A stretch of DNA of 64,000 bases, from the NCBI GenBank assembly GCA_026003475.1, contig BPHJ01000001.1, positions 382,545 through 446,544 on the forward strand, in the 5' to 3' direction. A program made the translations under genes and the position numbers. Below the pieces are notes generated by a model. The model had not been told where the DNA came from. It was given only the letters and a program-made list of their open reading frames with translations, and ran no database searches. Positions 8,170-17,590 of the stretch are shown here, one piece after another; position 1 is the stretch's first letter, and each line of letters opens with the position of its first letter. This DNA is from Candidatus Kapaibacterium sp. Its GTDB lineage: Bacteria; Bacteroidota; Ignavibacteria; Kapaibacteriales; NICIL-2.

Positions 8170-8541
8170 ATGCGAATTCTAGTGGCGGAGGATAATCCCG
8201 TTACGGCTACCTATCTTCGGACAGTGTTCGAACGGTACGGGTGGTCAGTGGAAACAGTGTTTGATGGCGCGCTTGCAATCGAGCACATCGAACGTGAACG
8301 CTTCGATGCTGTGCTGGTTGATTGGATACTCCCGCGGTATGATGGCATTGATGTGCTGCGAGCGGTGAGGCAGCAGTCGTATCCGGTGCAACCATACGTT
8401 GCCGTCGTGACGGTTGTTGATTCGGATGCAGCACAGCAGTATTGTCTTGCCTGTGGCGCCAATGCATACTTTGTCAAGCCTGTTGATCCGGAGGCAGTCA
8501 TCCGCAGCATTGAGGAATACTATCGCTCTCTCGAGAAGTGA
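8170..8541 (+). CDS. Stand-alone response-regulator receiver domain
   Basis: A 123-aa CheY-like single-domain protein. It has the acidic pocket (E7, D8), the phospho-acceptor D51 in LVDWILP, a T/S at the end of strand 4 and the K-P dipeptide in FVKPVDP. There is no output domain, so it must act by protein contact, for example in a phosphorelay or on a motility or secretion motor. An AAAGGAG ribosome binding site precedes the ATG. The next gene, an oxidoreductase, overlaps its stop by GTGA. No histidine kinase is adjacent. Confidence 0.88.
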   Translation: MRILVAEDNPVTATYLRTVFERYGWSVETVFDGALAIEHIERERFDAVLVDWILPRYDGIDVLRAVRQQSYPVQPYVAVVTVVDSDAAQQYCLACGANAYFVKPVDPEAVIRSIEEYYRSLEK

Positions 8542-9536
8542 AAGCCCTTGTTCTGAGCTCTCCCGGAACGCTCCAACTTAGTGATATCGAACTTGCGCCA
8601 CTGCCGGTAGGGTGTGCGCGCGTTCGCATGCATGCTGCAGCGCTCAATCGTCGCGATGAGTGGATTGTCCGTGGCAAGTATCCGAGAATTCAATATCCAT
8701 CGGTGTTGGGGGCAGATGGGTGCGGGACCGTCGTCGAAATCAACGCCCCGGATCATCGCCTGCTTGGGCAGCGGGTGGTTATCAATCCCAACCGTGGCTG
8801 GGGAAGTGATGAGCGAGCACAGAGCGCCGACTACAGCATTCTGGGTATGCCATCGCCGGGGACATTTGCTGAATACCTTGATGTGCCGCTCGATCGTCTG
8901 CATCCGGCGCCACCACACCTGAGCGACGACGAAGCTGCAGCGTTGCCCGTGGTTGGCATGACAGCATATCGCGCGGTATTTGTGCAGGGCCGGCTTGTCC
9001 CCTCCGATACGGTGCTTGTTACCGGCATTGGCGGTGGTGTGGCATTGACAGCTCTACAATTTGCCCATGCAGCAGGAGCGGAGCCAATAGCAGTGACCAG
9101 TGGTGCCGAATGGAAACTTGAGCGCGCTCGGTCGCTCGGTGCACAGGATGGTGTGCTCTACACCGACCCGGATTGGGATCAACAGCTCCGCCACCGACTT
9201 GGAGGGGTTGATCTTGTTGTTGACGGGACTGGTGGTGAGCCCTTCAATCGGCTCATTGCCCTGGCTCGACCCGCAGCGCGCATTGTCGTCTATGGAGCAA
9301 CGCTCGGCCAGATTCCCATGTTGGATGTGCACCGACTCTTCTGGCGACAACTCCGCATCCTCGGTAGTACCATGGGAAGTGATCGCGATTTTGCCGCCAT
9401 GCTTGCATTCGTCGAGCAGCATCGCATCGTGCCGGTGGTTGATTCGGTGTATCCGTTGGCTGAATACGACCGTGCCTTCGATCGCTTGCGCCACCAAGCC
9501 CAGTTCGGGAAAGTGGTTCTGCGCATCAATTCCTGA
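8538..9536 (+). CDS. MDR-family quinone oxidoreductase / alcohol dehydrogenase-like protein
   Basis: A medium-chain dehydrogenase/reductase of 332 aa. It has an N-terminal GroES-like domain (LNRRDEWIVRGKYP, then VLGADGCGTV), a Rossmann domain with GIGGGVALTALQFA, and a typical C-terminal end (AFDRLRHQAQFGKVVLRI). The catalytic zinc cysteine seen in true alcohol dehydrogenases is replaced by a LNRRD segment, which favours the zinc-independent quinone-reductase branch. Substrate is unknown. It begins with GTG overlapping the receiver-domain stop codon, an unusual pairing. Confidence 0.82.
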   Translation: MKALVLSSPGTLQLSDIELAPLPVGCARVRMHAAALNRRDEWIVRGKYPRIQYPSVLGADGCGTVVEINAPDHRLLGQRVVINPNRGWGSDERAQSADYSILGMPSPGTFAEYLDVPLDRLHPAPPHLSDDEAAALPVVGMTAYRAVFVQGRLVPSDTVLVTGIGGGVALTALQFAHAAGAEPIAVTSGAEWKLERARSLGAQDGVLYTDPDWDQQLRHRLGGVDLVVDGTGGEPFNRLIALARPAARIVVYGATLGQIPMLDVHRLFWRQLRILGSTMGSDRDFAAMLAFVEQHRIVPVVDSVYPLAEYDRAFDRLRHQAQFGKVVLRINS

Positions 9537-9652
9537 TCACAGCAGAACACGGAATCCCCCAAGAGAGGATACCGGCAGAGGCTCTCATCCCGCCCAGCAG
9601 AGCACTTACCTGCGCCGATAGTAGAAGGGGCCGATGGGGATTTGTCCTTCAT

Positions 9653-9667
9653 GTTGTAAGTTACAAC
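9653..9667. promoter_or_regulatory. 15-bp perfect palindrome, candidate operator
   Basis: GTTGTAA-G-TTACAAC is a perfect inverted repeat with one central base, located 35 bp before the start of the long aldo/keto reductase in an otherwise unstructured 166-bp gap. Its size and position fit a dimeric repressor site. No regulator gene is adjacent, so the partner is unknown. Confidence 0.45.
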
Positions 9668-9702
9668 CGGCAGTTTGTACCATTTTAGCGACGGAGATTC
9701 CT

Positions 9703-11205
9703 ATGAGCCTGACGGAAGAATACGCCGAGCGCTTCGCAGCAATGCCGTTTGTTCGGTGGAACGGAAACATTGCTGCCTCGCCAATCGGGATTGGCACCTA
9801 CCGAATGAACCTCCATGAGCCAGAACACCGAGATGCTTTGATGAGTGCCCTCCGCAGCGGAATCAACGTAATCGACACCGCAACCAACTACAGCGATGGA
9901 AACGCCGAAGAACTCATTGGGCATGTTCTCGAGCACGTTGCTGCTGATGGCATCCAGCGTGAGCACCTGGTGATTGTCTCCAAAGCAGGCTATGTCCAGG
10001 GACGCAACCTCAACCGTGCTATCAAGCGTGAACACCAGGGGCATGCATTCCCCCACATGGTCAAGTACGAGGACGGGCTTTGGCACTGCATCCATCCTGA
10101 ATTTCTGCAAGATCAACTCGACCGTTCCTTGCGGCATCTACGCTCGCAATACCTGGATGCCTACCTGCTCCACAACCCGGAGTATTTTTTGCTCAACGCG
10201 ATTCGGGAGGATATTCCGCTCGATGAAGCACAGGCAGAGTTCTACTACCGCATCGAACTTGCCTTCCGCTACCTGGAAAACGAAGCGCGCGCCCGTCGTA
10301 TCCGGTGGTATGGCGTTTCGTCGAATGCCTTTGGTCTTCCTTCCCATCACGAGCAGTTTGTGAGCGTGGAACGGCTCTGGGAGATTGCCCGCCAGATTGG
10401 TGGAGAACAGCATCACTTCCGCGTCGTCCAAGCACCGCTGAATTTGCTCGAACCGGGTATTGCAACCGAGCCCAACTGCAGCGGACAAACATTCTTGGAG
10501 TTCGCTCAGAGCAATGGACTGGTGGTGATGGTCAACCGTGTCCTCAACGCCATTGCCCACAACACCTTGGTCCGCCTTGCTGTCCACGCAGCAACTGCCG
10601 AACCTGCTCCCACCCCCAGCGACATTGCCGCCAAACTGGCCGATGCCATGATGCTGGAAGATCAGCTTGCGACGACGTTTCTCCCAAGTTTACCCTTCGA
10701 GCCCGATAGCAAAGAGCTCCTTGCGGATTTTCTCTCGCCTGCGCGTCAACTTGCCACCATGTGGGATCGCTTTGAGAGCATCGAACAGTGGCACGATACC
10801 GAGACGCAATACTTTGCTCCGCGCATCCGCGAAGCACTCGAGGCAATTCTCCGCCATCCAACCGACGAACTTCGGCAGTGGGTTGAGTCCTACCGCACAA
10901 CAATCGAGCGTCTCTTTGGCATGCTCACTCGCTACTATGCGCACCGCGCGCTTCCACGCTTGGAGGCAATCGAACAACGCACCCAGAGCGCTCTCGGTGA
11001 GCCGTTTGCAAGCATGAACATCACCGAATTGGCGATTAGTGTTCCGCTGGCAACTGCTGGCGTGACGTGTACGCTCTTGGGTGCTCGGCGCCGGTCGTAC
11101 GTCGAAAGCGTGCGTGCTTTGCTGGGACGCAGTCTTCCCCATATCGGTCGAGAACAGTGGGAAGCGCTGCTCTCGGTTGGAGAGGTTGTCCGTCAGGCGC
11201 AGTAA
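9703..11205 (+). CDS. Aldo/keto reductase with long helical insertion
   Basis: An NAD(P)H-dependent reductase-like TIM barrel of 500 aa, well above the usual 300-350. The AKR catalytic residues are recognisable: D and Y in DTATNYSDG, K in VSKAGY and H in AYLLHNPEY. After about residue 295 a mainly helical insertion of roughly 140 residues interrupts the barrel. The last strand returns near residue 445 (SVPLATAGVTCTLLGARR). The ATG at 9703 follows a GGAG motif and matches the natural N-terminus; a longer upstream frame would cover the palindrome. It ends one base before the convergent surface-protein gene. Substrate is unknown. Confidence 0.8.
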   Translation: MSLTEEYAERFAAMPFVRWNGNIAASPIGIGTYRMNLHEPEHRDALMSALRSGINVIDTATNYSDGNAEELIGHVLEHVAADGIQREHLVIVSKAGYVQGRNLNRAIKREHQGHAFPHMVKYEDGLWHCIHPEFLQDQLDRSLRHLRSQYLDAYLLHNPEYFLLNAIREDIPLDEAQAEFYYRIELAFRYLENEARARRIRWYGVSSNAFGLPSHHEQFVSVERLWEIARQIGGEQHHFRVVQAPLNLLEPGIATEPNCSGQTFLEFAQSNGLVVMVNRVLNAIAHNTLVRLAVHAATAEPAPTPSDIAAKLADAMMLEDQLATTFLPSLPFEPDSKELLADFLSPARQLATMWDRFESIEQWHDTETQYFAPRIREALEAILRHPTDELRQWVESYRTTIERLFGMLTRYYAHRALPRLEAIEQRTQSALGEPFASMNITELAISVPLATAGVTCTLLGARRRSYVESVRALLGRSLPHIGREQWEALLSVGEVVRQAQ

Positions 11206-14200
11206 TCACCGAACACGGACCAGCACACCCTGCGCGTGCATCATCCCAGCAGCGACGACAACACGGTACATCCCCGAGGGAAGTTCTTCGATGGGAAGCT
11301 CGAGCGTGTGTATTCCAGGCGCGAGTGTGCCGACGTGGTCGTATCGTTTCAGGCAATTGCCGCTGGACGAGTAGAGCAACACCGTCGGCGAAGCGAACTC
11401 GTCGAGCGCAATGCGAAGCCAGACGCGATCGTGGGCTGGGTTCGGATCAATGGCAAGTAGTCCGCTGCTACTACCACCTGTTCGAGCAACGGTAACTCCG
11501 CATTTGCCGCCAGTGAGGATGGGAGTAGTACTGCCGAGCAGTTGCACGTTCAAGAATAGCAGCGAATCGGTTTGCACGCCCCATGTTGGCTCGATACGCA
11601 GCACATCCCGTGTAGTATCGGGAACGGCGATGCGGAAGTGGAGAAGCGCGAAGGTATCGGCACGCATGTCGGAAACCTGCTCAATGCCGAGCCGTAGCTC
11701 ACTGGGGAAGTTGAATGTGTCGCGGAGCGCACCATTGGGCAAGCGTGCAGTGACACCCAAGAATTTGAGCATGGTTGGATTCCAATTGATGCGGACGCCG
11801 AACGAGAAAGCTTGGAGCCAGTACGTCGTTCCCCGGTAGGTTGCCGCAACATCCCGATCGAGCAGGAGCGGAATGGTGATCGTATCGCCGAGTGTACCTC
11901 CGCGTGCAAGAGGGGAAGCGGGATTATTCAAGTCCGTGGTTATGCGGAGCGGAAACACGGGAGCATAGCCAATCCCGCTTACCTGGAGCGAATCATCCCG
12001 CCAGCATGGCTGGGTGCTTGCAATAGTGATCCACGCCAGCAAGTCCGAAAAGTCGCGCGGGCAGAATTCGAGTGTAACGGTCGTTTCTTCACCGGGCATT
12101 CGCGGCAGGCTTCGATCGGGCACAAATGCAATTGCCCGTACCGTTGGAGGAAGGCGGAGAATGGAGTCAATGAGCACAGGGACATCGCCCGTGTTGCGAA
12201 TAGTGATCTGTCGCTGTTGACAATCGAGGACGCGGACGCTATCGAACGAGAGTACACCTTGCGAGGGTGGGTTGGTGAGCGTGATCGCTGCTGCGTCAAT
12301 GAACACGACGGCTTGATCACCGCGCGTGGTGCTCAGGTCGTAGCGCAATATCTCGCTGGTGTTGAAATCCATATCCCGCAGTTCGATTGTTGCCGTATCG
12401 CGTTGCTGTCGGCGCGGAACAACGTGTGCAACCATCATCTGCGCCAGTGAATCAACATCGAGCAAGCTGTCGAGCTGCACAACGGCGCCGAGCGCATCCT
12501 CCTGGACTGCTGCGACCGTACCGTAGGCCGTGCTTACCGATACAAGGCGGAGTTTGGTTGTGTCGTATGCAAAGCGGCAGGTGAGGTCAATCAGACTTCG
12601 CTGGGGTGATGTTCTCGGCAGCGCACGCGATGGGTACACGGGAACGTGGAGCGTGTCGCACGAAATGACCCGGAACGTATCCACTGGAGTACCGCTCGAG
12701 TCGAATTGCATGTACATCGCATAGGGAAATCCTGCGGCCCCAACACCAACAAGGAGAATGGTTGTATCCACATCGAAGCATGGCTTGCTGTAGTAGATCG
12801 CTGCACGGGCACGATAGGTGCGTGGTGCACGCGGGCGGAAGTCGAAGCGAATGTTGAGCGCCGATTGGGTGCCAGGAAGCAAGCGGTATGGCAGGGCGAC
12901 TGGTTGATTGCGCTCGTTAGTGAGTGTGTAGCGGAAGACGCGCTCATCGGGAATGAACACAATCGAGTCCACTTGGACAGTGTCCTGAAAGGGGTTCCAC
13001 GTCAGCGGTGGTATCGTTAGCCGGGATACAGGCGGTGAGCTTGGGTTGACGGCAGCGTCCACATCAACAAGGGTGACCGGGAAGGTGAACTGCGTCGGCA
13101 GTGGACGGAACGTCAACGCGCGTCGGCCGATGAGGAACACGTTGTATTGCTCGCTCCAGCCAACACCATGCGCAGCGATGATGAGTTGTGCACTGGCGAT
13201 GACTTGGTTGGTGTCGGCTGCAGAGCGCGGGCAGAATGTGATGCGAAGCGTATCGGTCTGCTGAGGAGGAATGTTGAAAGGAAGTTGTCGTCCGTTGCGC
13301 TCGTAGTAGGTGGAGGTAAATGAGAAAAATTGCGGTGTTGCATTGGGTATTCCTGTCGAATCAATCAGCAGCGTGTCAATGGTCATTGGGTGAACAAAGG
13401 AGTTGTTCGCCAGCGGAATCTCGCGGGTAATGCACTCACAGGGTCGGACGTAGCTGAAATTCTGGATGCTGATCGGGGCATCGAGCCGGTAGAGAACAGC
13501 GCGCCCTCGCAATTGTCCGGTTGCTTGCACATTGACGCACGGTGAATCACTGGTGACGGTTGCCATGCCATTGTAGGTGCCAACAGTAGCGGGCATAAAG
13601 CGAACAATCGCGAGAATGGAATCGCGTGGGGCAATGACCGCTGGCAGAGCGGGAAGGGTGCTTTGCAGTACATATCCAGGTGGAAGCACAACTCGATCCA
13701 CGCGGACTGGCAGCAGGGAAATATTCTCGATCGCAAGCGTATCGTCGCGCATCTCGCCAACCTCGAGGGTGGCATAGTCGGTCGTCGGGGTTAGGTAGAG
13801 CTTTGGCGTAACCGAGTTTGCACGAAGCTGGACGAGCCAATCTTCTCCCGAAGCAGAGCGGTAGCGAATAAAACCCACCACTGCGATATCCTGCGTGCTT
13901 CCGGCTGGCGGCACAAACCGGATTGCGATGCGAATACGACCGCCCACTGGAATGCGATATGTTGGGGGGAGAACTGTTCGTGTTCCAGTGAGCGTGTCCA
14001 CTGCGACAAGCGTTCCGGATGAATCATCGAGCCGAACGTTGGTGATGACTTGTTCAATGCTGGATTCGTTGATGATCTCGATGATTGCCATGCTGCTGTC
14101 GCAGCTCAGCACGCGATCAATGCGGAGCACTGGTGGATCGTAACGGAAACGCTCGATGATGCCGCGTCCATGGACGGGAATGCAGGAGGTCATGTAGCAG

Positions 14201-16302
14201 CGCTGTTCGAATAAGCAGAGCGTGTCGGTGTAGTCGAGGGCATCGGTGGGGCGGAATGCGAGCATGTTGGTAAGGGTTCGGGTCTGTTGCGGCGGGATTT
14301 GGATGTTCCGTTGAAGGAGGACAAATTCATCTCCACGCTTGAGGTAGAGCGATACTGTCAGCGCGTCGGTTGTGCTATTGTTGCGAAGCACGATGTCGCG
14401 GCGCGCTTCTTGACCGACAATGACGTTGCCACAGTCAATGCTTGCAGCGGCGAACTCGACGTCTTTGTCCAACCCTCGTGCGGTGAAGGGAATGGCGATC
14501 ACAAACTGGCAAGGCTCGCCGGGCAAGTGGGCATAGTACACGATCGAATCCCGCACTAATCCCGGTTGGAGTGGCCGAAAGCGGAAGTATTTCTCAAACT
14601 CACCAGCTTGACTGGATGGGCGGAGCGTGTACGGTGTTCGTGGAAGGCGAATGGCAACCAGTGTGCGTGGAAAAACCACGCTGTCAATGATGAGATTGCG
14701 GCTTGTGAGGTTATACCAATTCCACGCACTCGGCTGGGATAGATCCCCAGGGCACGTCGGTGGAAATTGAAATGAAGTGATCGGAGTGGTGCCATTTATC
14801 TGGCGGATTGCGAAGACTTGCTGCGTCCGTCCTGCCAGGGGGATAATGCCATTGCCCGGACAGCGATCGGTGGAGAGTACAAACAAGGTATCGAGGAACA
14901 CATTCGTCGTATCCTGTGCCAGGAAGCGAACTACGATATCGGCGCATTCGCCAGGTTGAAGGACGATGGGGAAACTCCGTCCCCCTGCCGGGAATGCTTG
15001 GAATACTGCTGGTCTGCGGGTTACCGCCCCGGTCAAGGTCAGGGGTTCTGCCATGCCAAGGGCGGCACTCTGGTTGCAAATGCGGATCGTGGTATCGAGG
15101 AAGGCGCGGCTGGGACATCGTGCAAAAAGCGTGTCGAAGGTGATGCGCGATGGTTGGTAGGTCAGCTCCGTTCGCCGAGTCAGTTGTATGTTCACTGTGT
15201 CGCTATAGCTGCAGCGATTGCCACCGACGATGCGCACAAATGCTTGGATAGTGCCCGTCAAGTACCCTCCGTAGGTGACGGTTGCCGTCATCGGTATCCC
15301 ACCAGGTGGAAGCGTCAGGACGCTGGGCACAACACGGAAAAACGACCGATCACGACCGCCGACGGAAAGGGAGACGGTGCTTCCGCATTCGGTTGTGTCA
15401 GCAACGGTAATGGTCCAGCTCCGTGTCGAGTCACAATCGAGCGGTTCGGCGATACTGTTTGGTGTGATGGTAACACTTCGGGGCAGAATACGCGCTGGTG
15501 ATGCTGGTCGGCAGGTGGCTCCACTGAACAGCCGCCCGTTGTTGCCGTTGCCGGAGGCGTCGCACAAGGGGGTCAAAAAATCGTTTTCGCGTTCATTGCA
15601 ACGGAAGTAGAGAACCAGCCCAGCTTCGTTGCCTTCCAGCGATCGAAAGCGATTGCAGGCAATCTCCGAGCGAGGGAGCGCTCGATTCCATATGCGAATT
15701 TCATCGAGCTGCCCGACAAACGCGCGGTTCTGCGCCGAATCGAAAAATCCATTGATGCTTCCAATCTTGAGAGCAGAGTTTGGGTTCTGTGGCTGCCGCA
15801 GCCGAGTGGCAGGGTATTGCGTATTGGTGGCTGAATCGCGCAGGATACCGTCCACGTAGAGCCGCACTATGCCAGCATCAAACGTTGCGGCAATATGGGT
15901 CCAGCGTCCGTAGTAGCTGCTGAACGGCACGCGCGCGATGGTGTTATCCTGCGCACCGCGGTTTTGGAGCCCGTTGACCTCGAAGGTAAGCTCGTCGGTT
16001 GGGGAAATAAACAGAATCCACACATCGTTGTCATCGGCATACGGTCCCCAAATGCCGGCGATGACAACGCGTCCGCCGCTTTGGCGGGTGGCATTTATCC
16101 ACATTTCCACCGTCAGTTGTGTGGAGATGCTCCGGAGCGATGCCGATGCTGCAACGTTGACGTAATGGTGGTTCTGTCCTGTTGCTACCGCACCGGTGTA
16201 CACTCGCCCAATGCAGGATTTGTTGCTGTCGCAGGAGCCAACGGCGAATGCCGATTCGAGCGCGATGCTACACCAAAGCAGACAAAGAAGGACAATGTGC
16301 AT
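11206..16302 (-). CDS. Large secreted LamG/Ig-like protein with T9SS sorting domain
   Basis: A 1,698-aa protein with a signal peptide (LLCLLWCSIALESAFA). A LamG/concanavalin-like domain occupies about residues 30-230 (RIWNRALPRSEIA is typical of its last strands). It is followed by a long series of ASH/Ig-like modules of about 100 residues, each with a paired CxxR/D-type strand. Two cohesin-like or carbohydrate-binding beta-sandwich segments lie near residues 1230-1380 and 1480-1620. The last 85 residues form a T9SS type A sorting domain (DPNPAHDRVWL, then LPSGMYRVVV). The protein should be exported by Sec, moved across the outer membrane by T9SS and anchored or released. Catalytic motifs are not seen; a structural or adhesive role is likely. 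Confidence 0.85.
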   Translation of the reverse strand: MHIVLLCLLWCSIALESAFAVGSCDSNKSCIGRVYTGAVATGQNHHYVNVAASASLRSISTQLTVEMWINATRQSGGRVVIAGIWGPYADDNDVWILFISPTDELTFEVNGLQNRGAQDNTIARVPFSSYYGRWTHIAATFDAGIVRLYVDGILRDSATNTQYPATRLRQPQNPNSALKIGSINGFFDSAQNRAFVGQLDEIRIWNRALPRSEIACNRFRSLEGNEAGLVLYFRCNERENDFLTPLCDASGNGNNGRLFSGATCRPASPARILPRSVTITPNSIAEPLDCDSTRSWTITVADTTECGSTVSLSVGGRDRSFFRVVPSVLTLPPGGIPMTATVTYGGYLTGTIQAFVRIVGGNRCSYSDTVNIQLTRRTELTYQPSRITFDTLFARCPSRAFLDTTIRICNQSAALGMAEPLTLTGAVTRRPAVFQAFPAGGRSFPIVLQPGECADIVVRFLAQDTTNVFLDTLFVLSTDRCPGNGIIPLAGRTQQVFAIRQINGTTPITSFQFPPTCPGDLSQPSAWNWYNLTSRNLIIDSVVFPRTLVAIRLPRTPYTLRPSSQAGEFEKYFRFRPLQPGLVRDSIVYYAHLPGEPCQFVIAIPFTARGLDKDVEFAAASIDCGNVIVGQEARRDIVLRNNSTTDALTVSLYLKRGDEFVLLQRNIQIPPQQTRTLTNMLAFRPTDALDYTDTLCLFEQRCYMTSCIPVHGRGIIERFRYDPPVLRIDRVLSCDSSMAIIEIINESSIEQVITNVRLDDSSGTLVAVDTLTGTRTVLPPTYRIPVGGRIRIAIRFVPPAGSTQDIAVVGFIRYRSASGEDWLVQLRANSVTPKLYLTPTTDYATLEVGEMRDDTLAIENISLLPVRVDRVVLPPGYVLQSTLPALPAVIAPRDSILAIVRFMPATVGTYNGMATVTSDSPCVNVQATGQLRGRAVLYRLDAPISIQNFSYVRPCECITREIPLANNSFVHPMTIDTLLIDSTGIPNATPQFFSFTSTYYERNGRQLPFNIPPQQTDTLRITFCPRSAADTNQVIASAQLIIAAHGVGWSEQYNVFLIGRRALTFRPLPTQFTFPVTLVDVDAAVNPSSPPVSRLTIPPLTWNPFQDTVQVDSIVFIPDERVFRYTLTNERNQPVALPYRLLPGTQSALNIRFDFRPRAPRTYRARAAIYYSKPCFDVDTTILLVGVGAAGFPYAMYMQFDSSGTPVDTFRVISCDTLHVPVYPSRALPRTSPQRSLIDLTCRFAYDTTKLRLVSVSTAYGTVAAVQEDALGAVVQLDSLLDVDSLAQMMVAHVVPRRQQRDTATIELRDMDFNTSEILRYDLSTTRGDQAVVFIDAAAITLTNPPSQGVLSFDSVRVLDCQQRQITIRNTGDVPVLIDSILRLPPTVRAIAFVPDRSLPRMPGEETTVTLEFCPRDFSDLLAWITIASTQPCWRDDSLQVSGIGYAPVFPLRITTDLNNPASPLARGGTLGDTITIPLLLDRDVAATYRGTTYWLQAFSFGVRINWNPTMLKFLGVTARLPNGALRDTFNFPSELRLGIEQVSDMRADTFALLHFRIAVPDTTRDVLRIEPTWGVQTDSLLFLNVQLLGSTTPILTGGKCGVTVARTGGSSSGLLAIDPNPAHDRVWLRIALDEFASPTVLLYSSSGNCLKRYDHVGTLAPGIHTLELPIEELPSGMYRVVVAAGMMHAQGVLVRVR

Positions 16303-16427
16303 TGGATAACCATGCAGAGTGAATACAGGTCAGCAGCAAAAAACATACCTTGCGCCCGCAGGGGCACGTGCAATAATACGCCACCTGTTTCATCGTAACA
16401 GCTACGGTGACGTTGGAGGATAATTCG

Positions 16428-17441
16428 ATGCGTCGAGCACTGAGGCTGGTTACGCCGCTGTTGTTGCTGGTTGCATGCGCTGAGTGGCGTGCCGTTGAGT
16501 TCTATGCCCGTGCAGTTTTCGATGGTGAGCATTCAACCAGCGTCGAGGATGCTCCGCCGATTGTTCCAGCCTCGTGTCCGTCGTTTGCGTCGGATAGTGC
16601 AGTTGTGCGGCTGTTTGTGATCGGTGATTGGGGAAGTGGTTCAGCCCTGCAGCGTGCGGTTGCCCATGCGATGGCATCGCTGGCCCGCAGCCAGCGACCC
16701 CATGCTGTGATCTCGACGGGGGATAACTTTTATCCGTCGGGGGTGTCGTCAGTGGGTGATGTGCTCTTTCGCCAGCGGTGGGAGGAAATCTATGCTGATT
16801 CGGCGTTGCAGGTGCCGTGGATCGTGGCATTGGGAAATCACGACCATCGCGGCAGCATTGCAGCGCAGATTGCGTATTCAACCTTGAACCAGTGGTGGTA
16901 CATGCCCGCTCCGTACTACACCATAAGTCTCACCGCAGGCAGTACAACCGTAGCAGTGTTTGTGATGGATACCGATTCACTCCTTACAGACCGCCACAAC
17001 CGGTTCCGTCAGCTTCGATGGCTCGATAGCGCTCTGGGGAGAGTCAGCGCAACGGTGAAGATTGTGGTCGGACACCATCCGCTTCGGTCGTACGGAATCT
17101 ATGGTGATACGCGGCTGCTTGTCCGCATGCTCAAGCCAATTCTCGATCGTCATGATGTTGCGCTGTACCTCTGCGGTCACGATCACGATCTTCAACTCAT
17201 TCTGCATCCGGAGGATCGCTTCGCATGTGTAGTATCCGGTGGTGGCGGTAAAGCGCGGCGGACACGGTATGGCGCTTTCACGCGTTTTGCATGGACAGGA
17301 GGAGGTTTCGCGTATCTGGCGTGTCGGCCGGATAGGAGCGTCGTTGTCACGTTCATCGGGCGAACAGGGCGCCTGCTCTGGTGCGACACCATTCAGCCAC
17401 CCCATGCTTCACACATCCGGATGAACGAGCACCGACAGTAG
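16428..17441 (+). CDS. Lipoprotein metallophosphoesterase (purple acid phosphatase-like)
   Basis: A calcineurin-fold phosphoesterase of 337 aa. All metal-binding blocks are present: GDWGSG, GDNFYP, GNHDHRG, GHHPL and GHDHDLQ. The order and spacing resemble the small tartrate-resistant acid phosphatase group. The N-terminus has a lipobox (LLLVAC), so the enzyme is probably a periplasmic or surface lipoprotein that releases phosphate from organic esters. The ATG at 16428 follows a GGAGG site by 10 nt and is preferred over an upstream GTG. It diverges from the 1,698-aa surface-protein gene across a 125-bp gap. Confidence 0.85.
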   Translation: MRRALRLVTPLLLLVACAEWRAVEFYARAVFDGEHSTSVEDAPPIVPASCPSFASDSAVVRLFVIGDWGSGSALQRAVAHAMASLARSQRPHAVISTGDNFYPSGVSSVGDVLFRQRWEEIYADSALQVPWIVALGNHDHRGSIAAQIAYSTLNQWWYMPAPYYTISLTAGSTTVAVFVMDTDSLLTDRHNRFRQLRWLDSALGRVSATVKIVVGHHPLRSYGIYGDTRLLVRMLKPILDRHDVALYLCGHDHDLQLILHPEDRFACVVSGGGGKARRTRYGAFTRFAWTGGGFAYLACRPDRSVVVTFIGRTGRLLWCDTIQPPHASHIRMNEHRQ

Positions 17442-17473
17442 AAGGGAGCGATTCGATGTCAACGGTAGCGTTG

Positions 17474-17546
<73 letters not shown>

Positions 17547-17590
17547 CGCGAAGGTGCGCGAAAATACGCACAGCATAAGCGCCATTGCTG

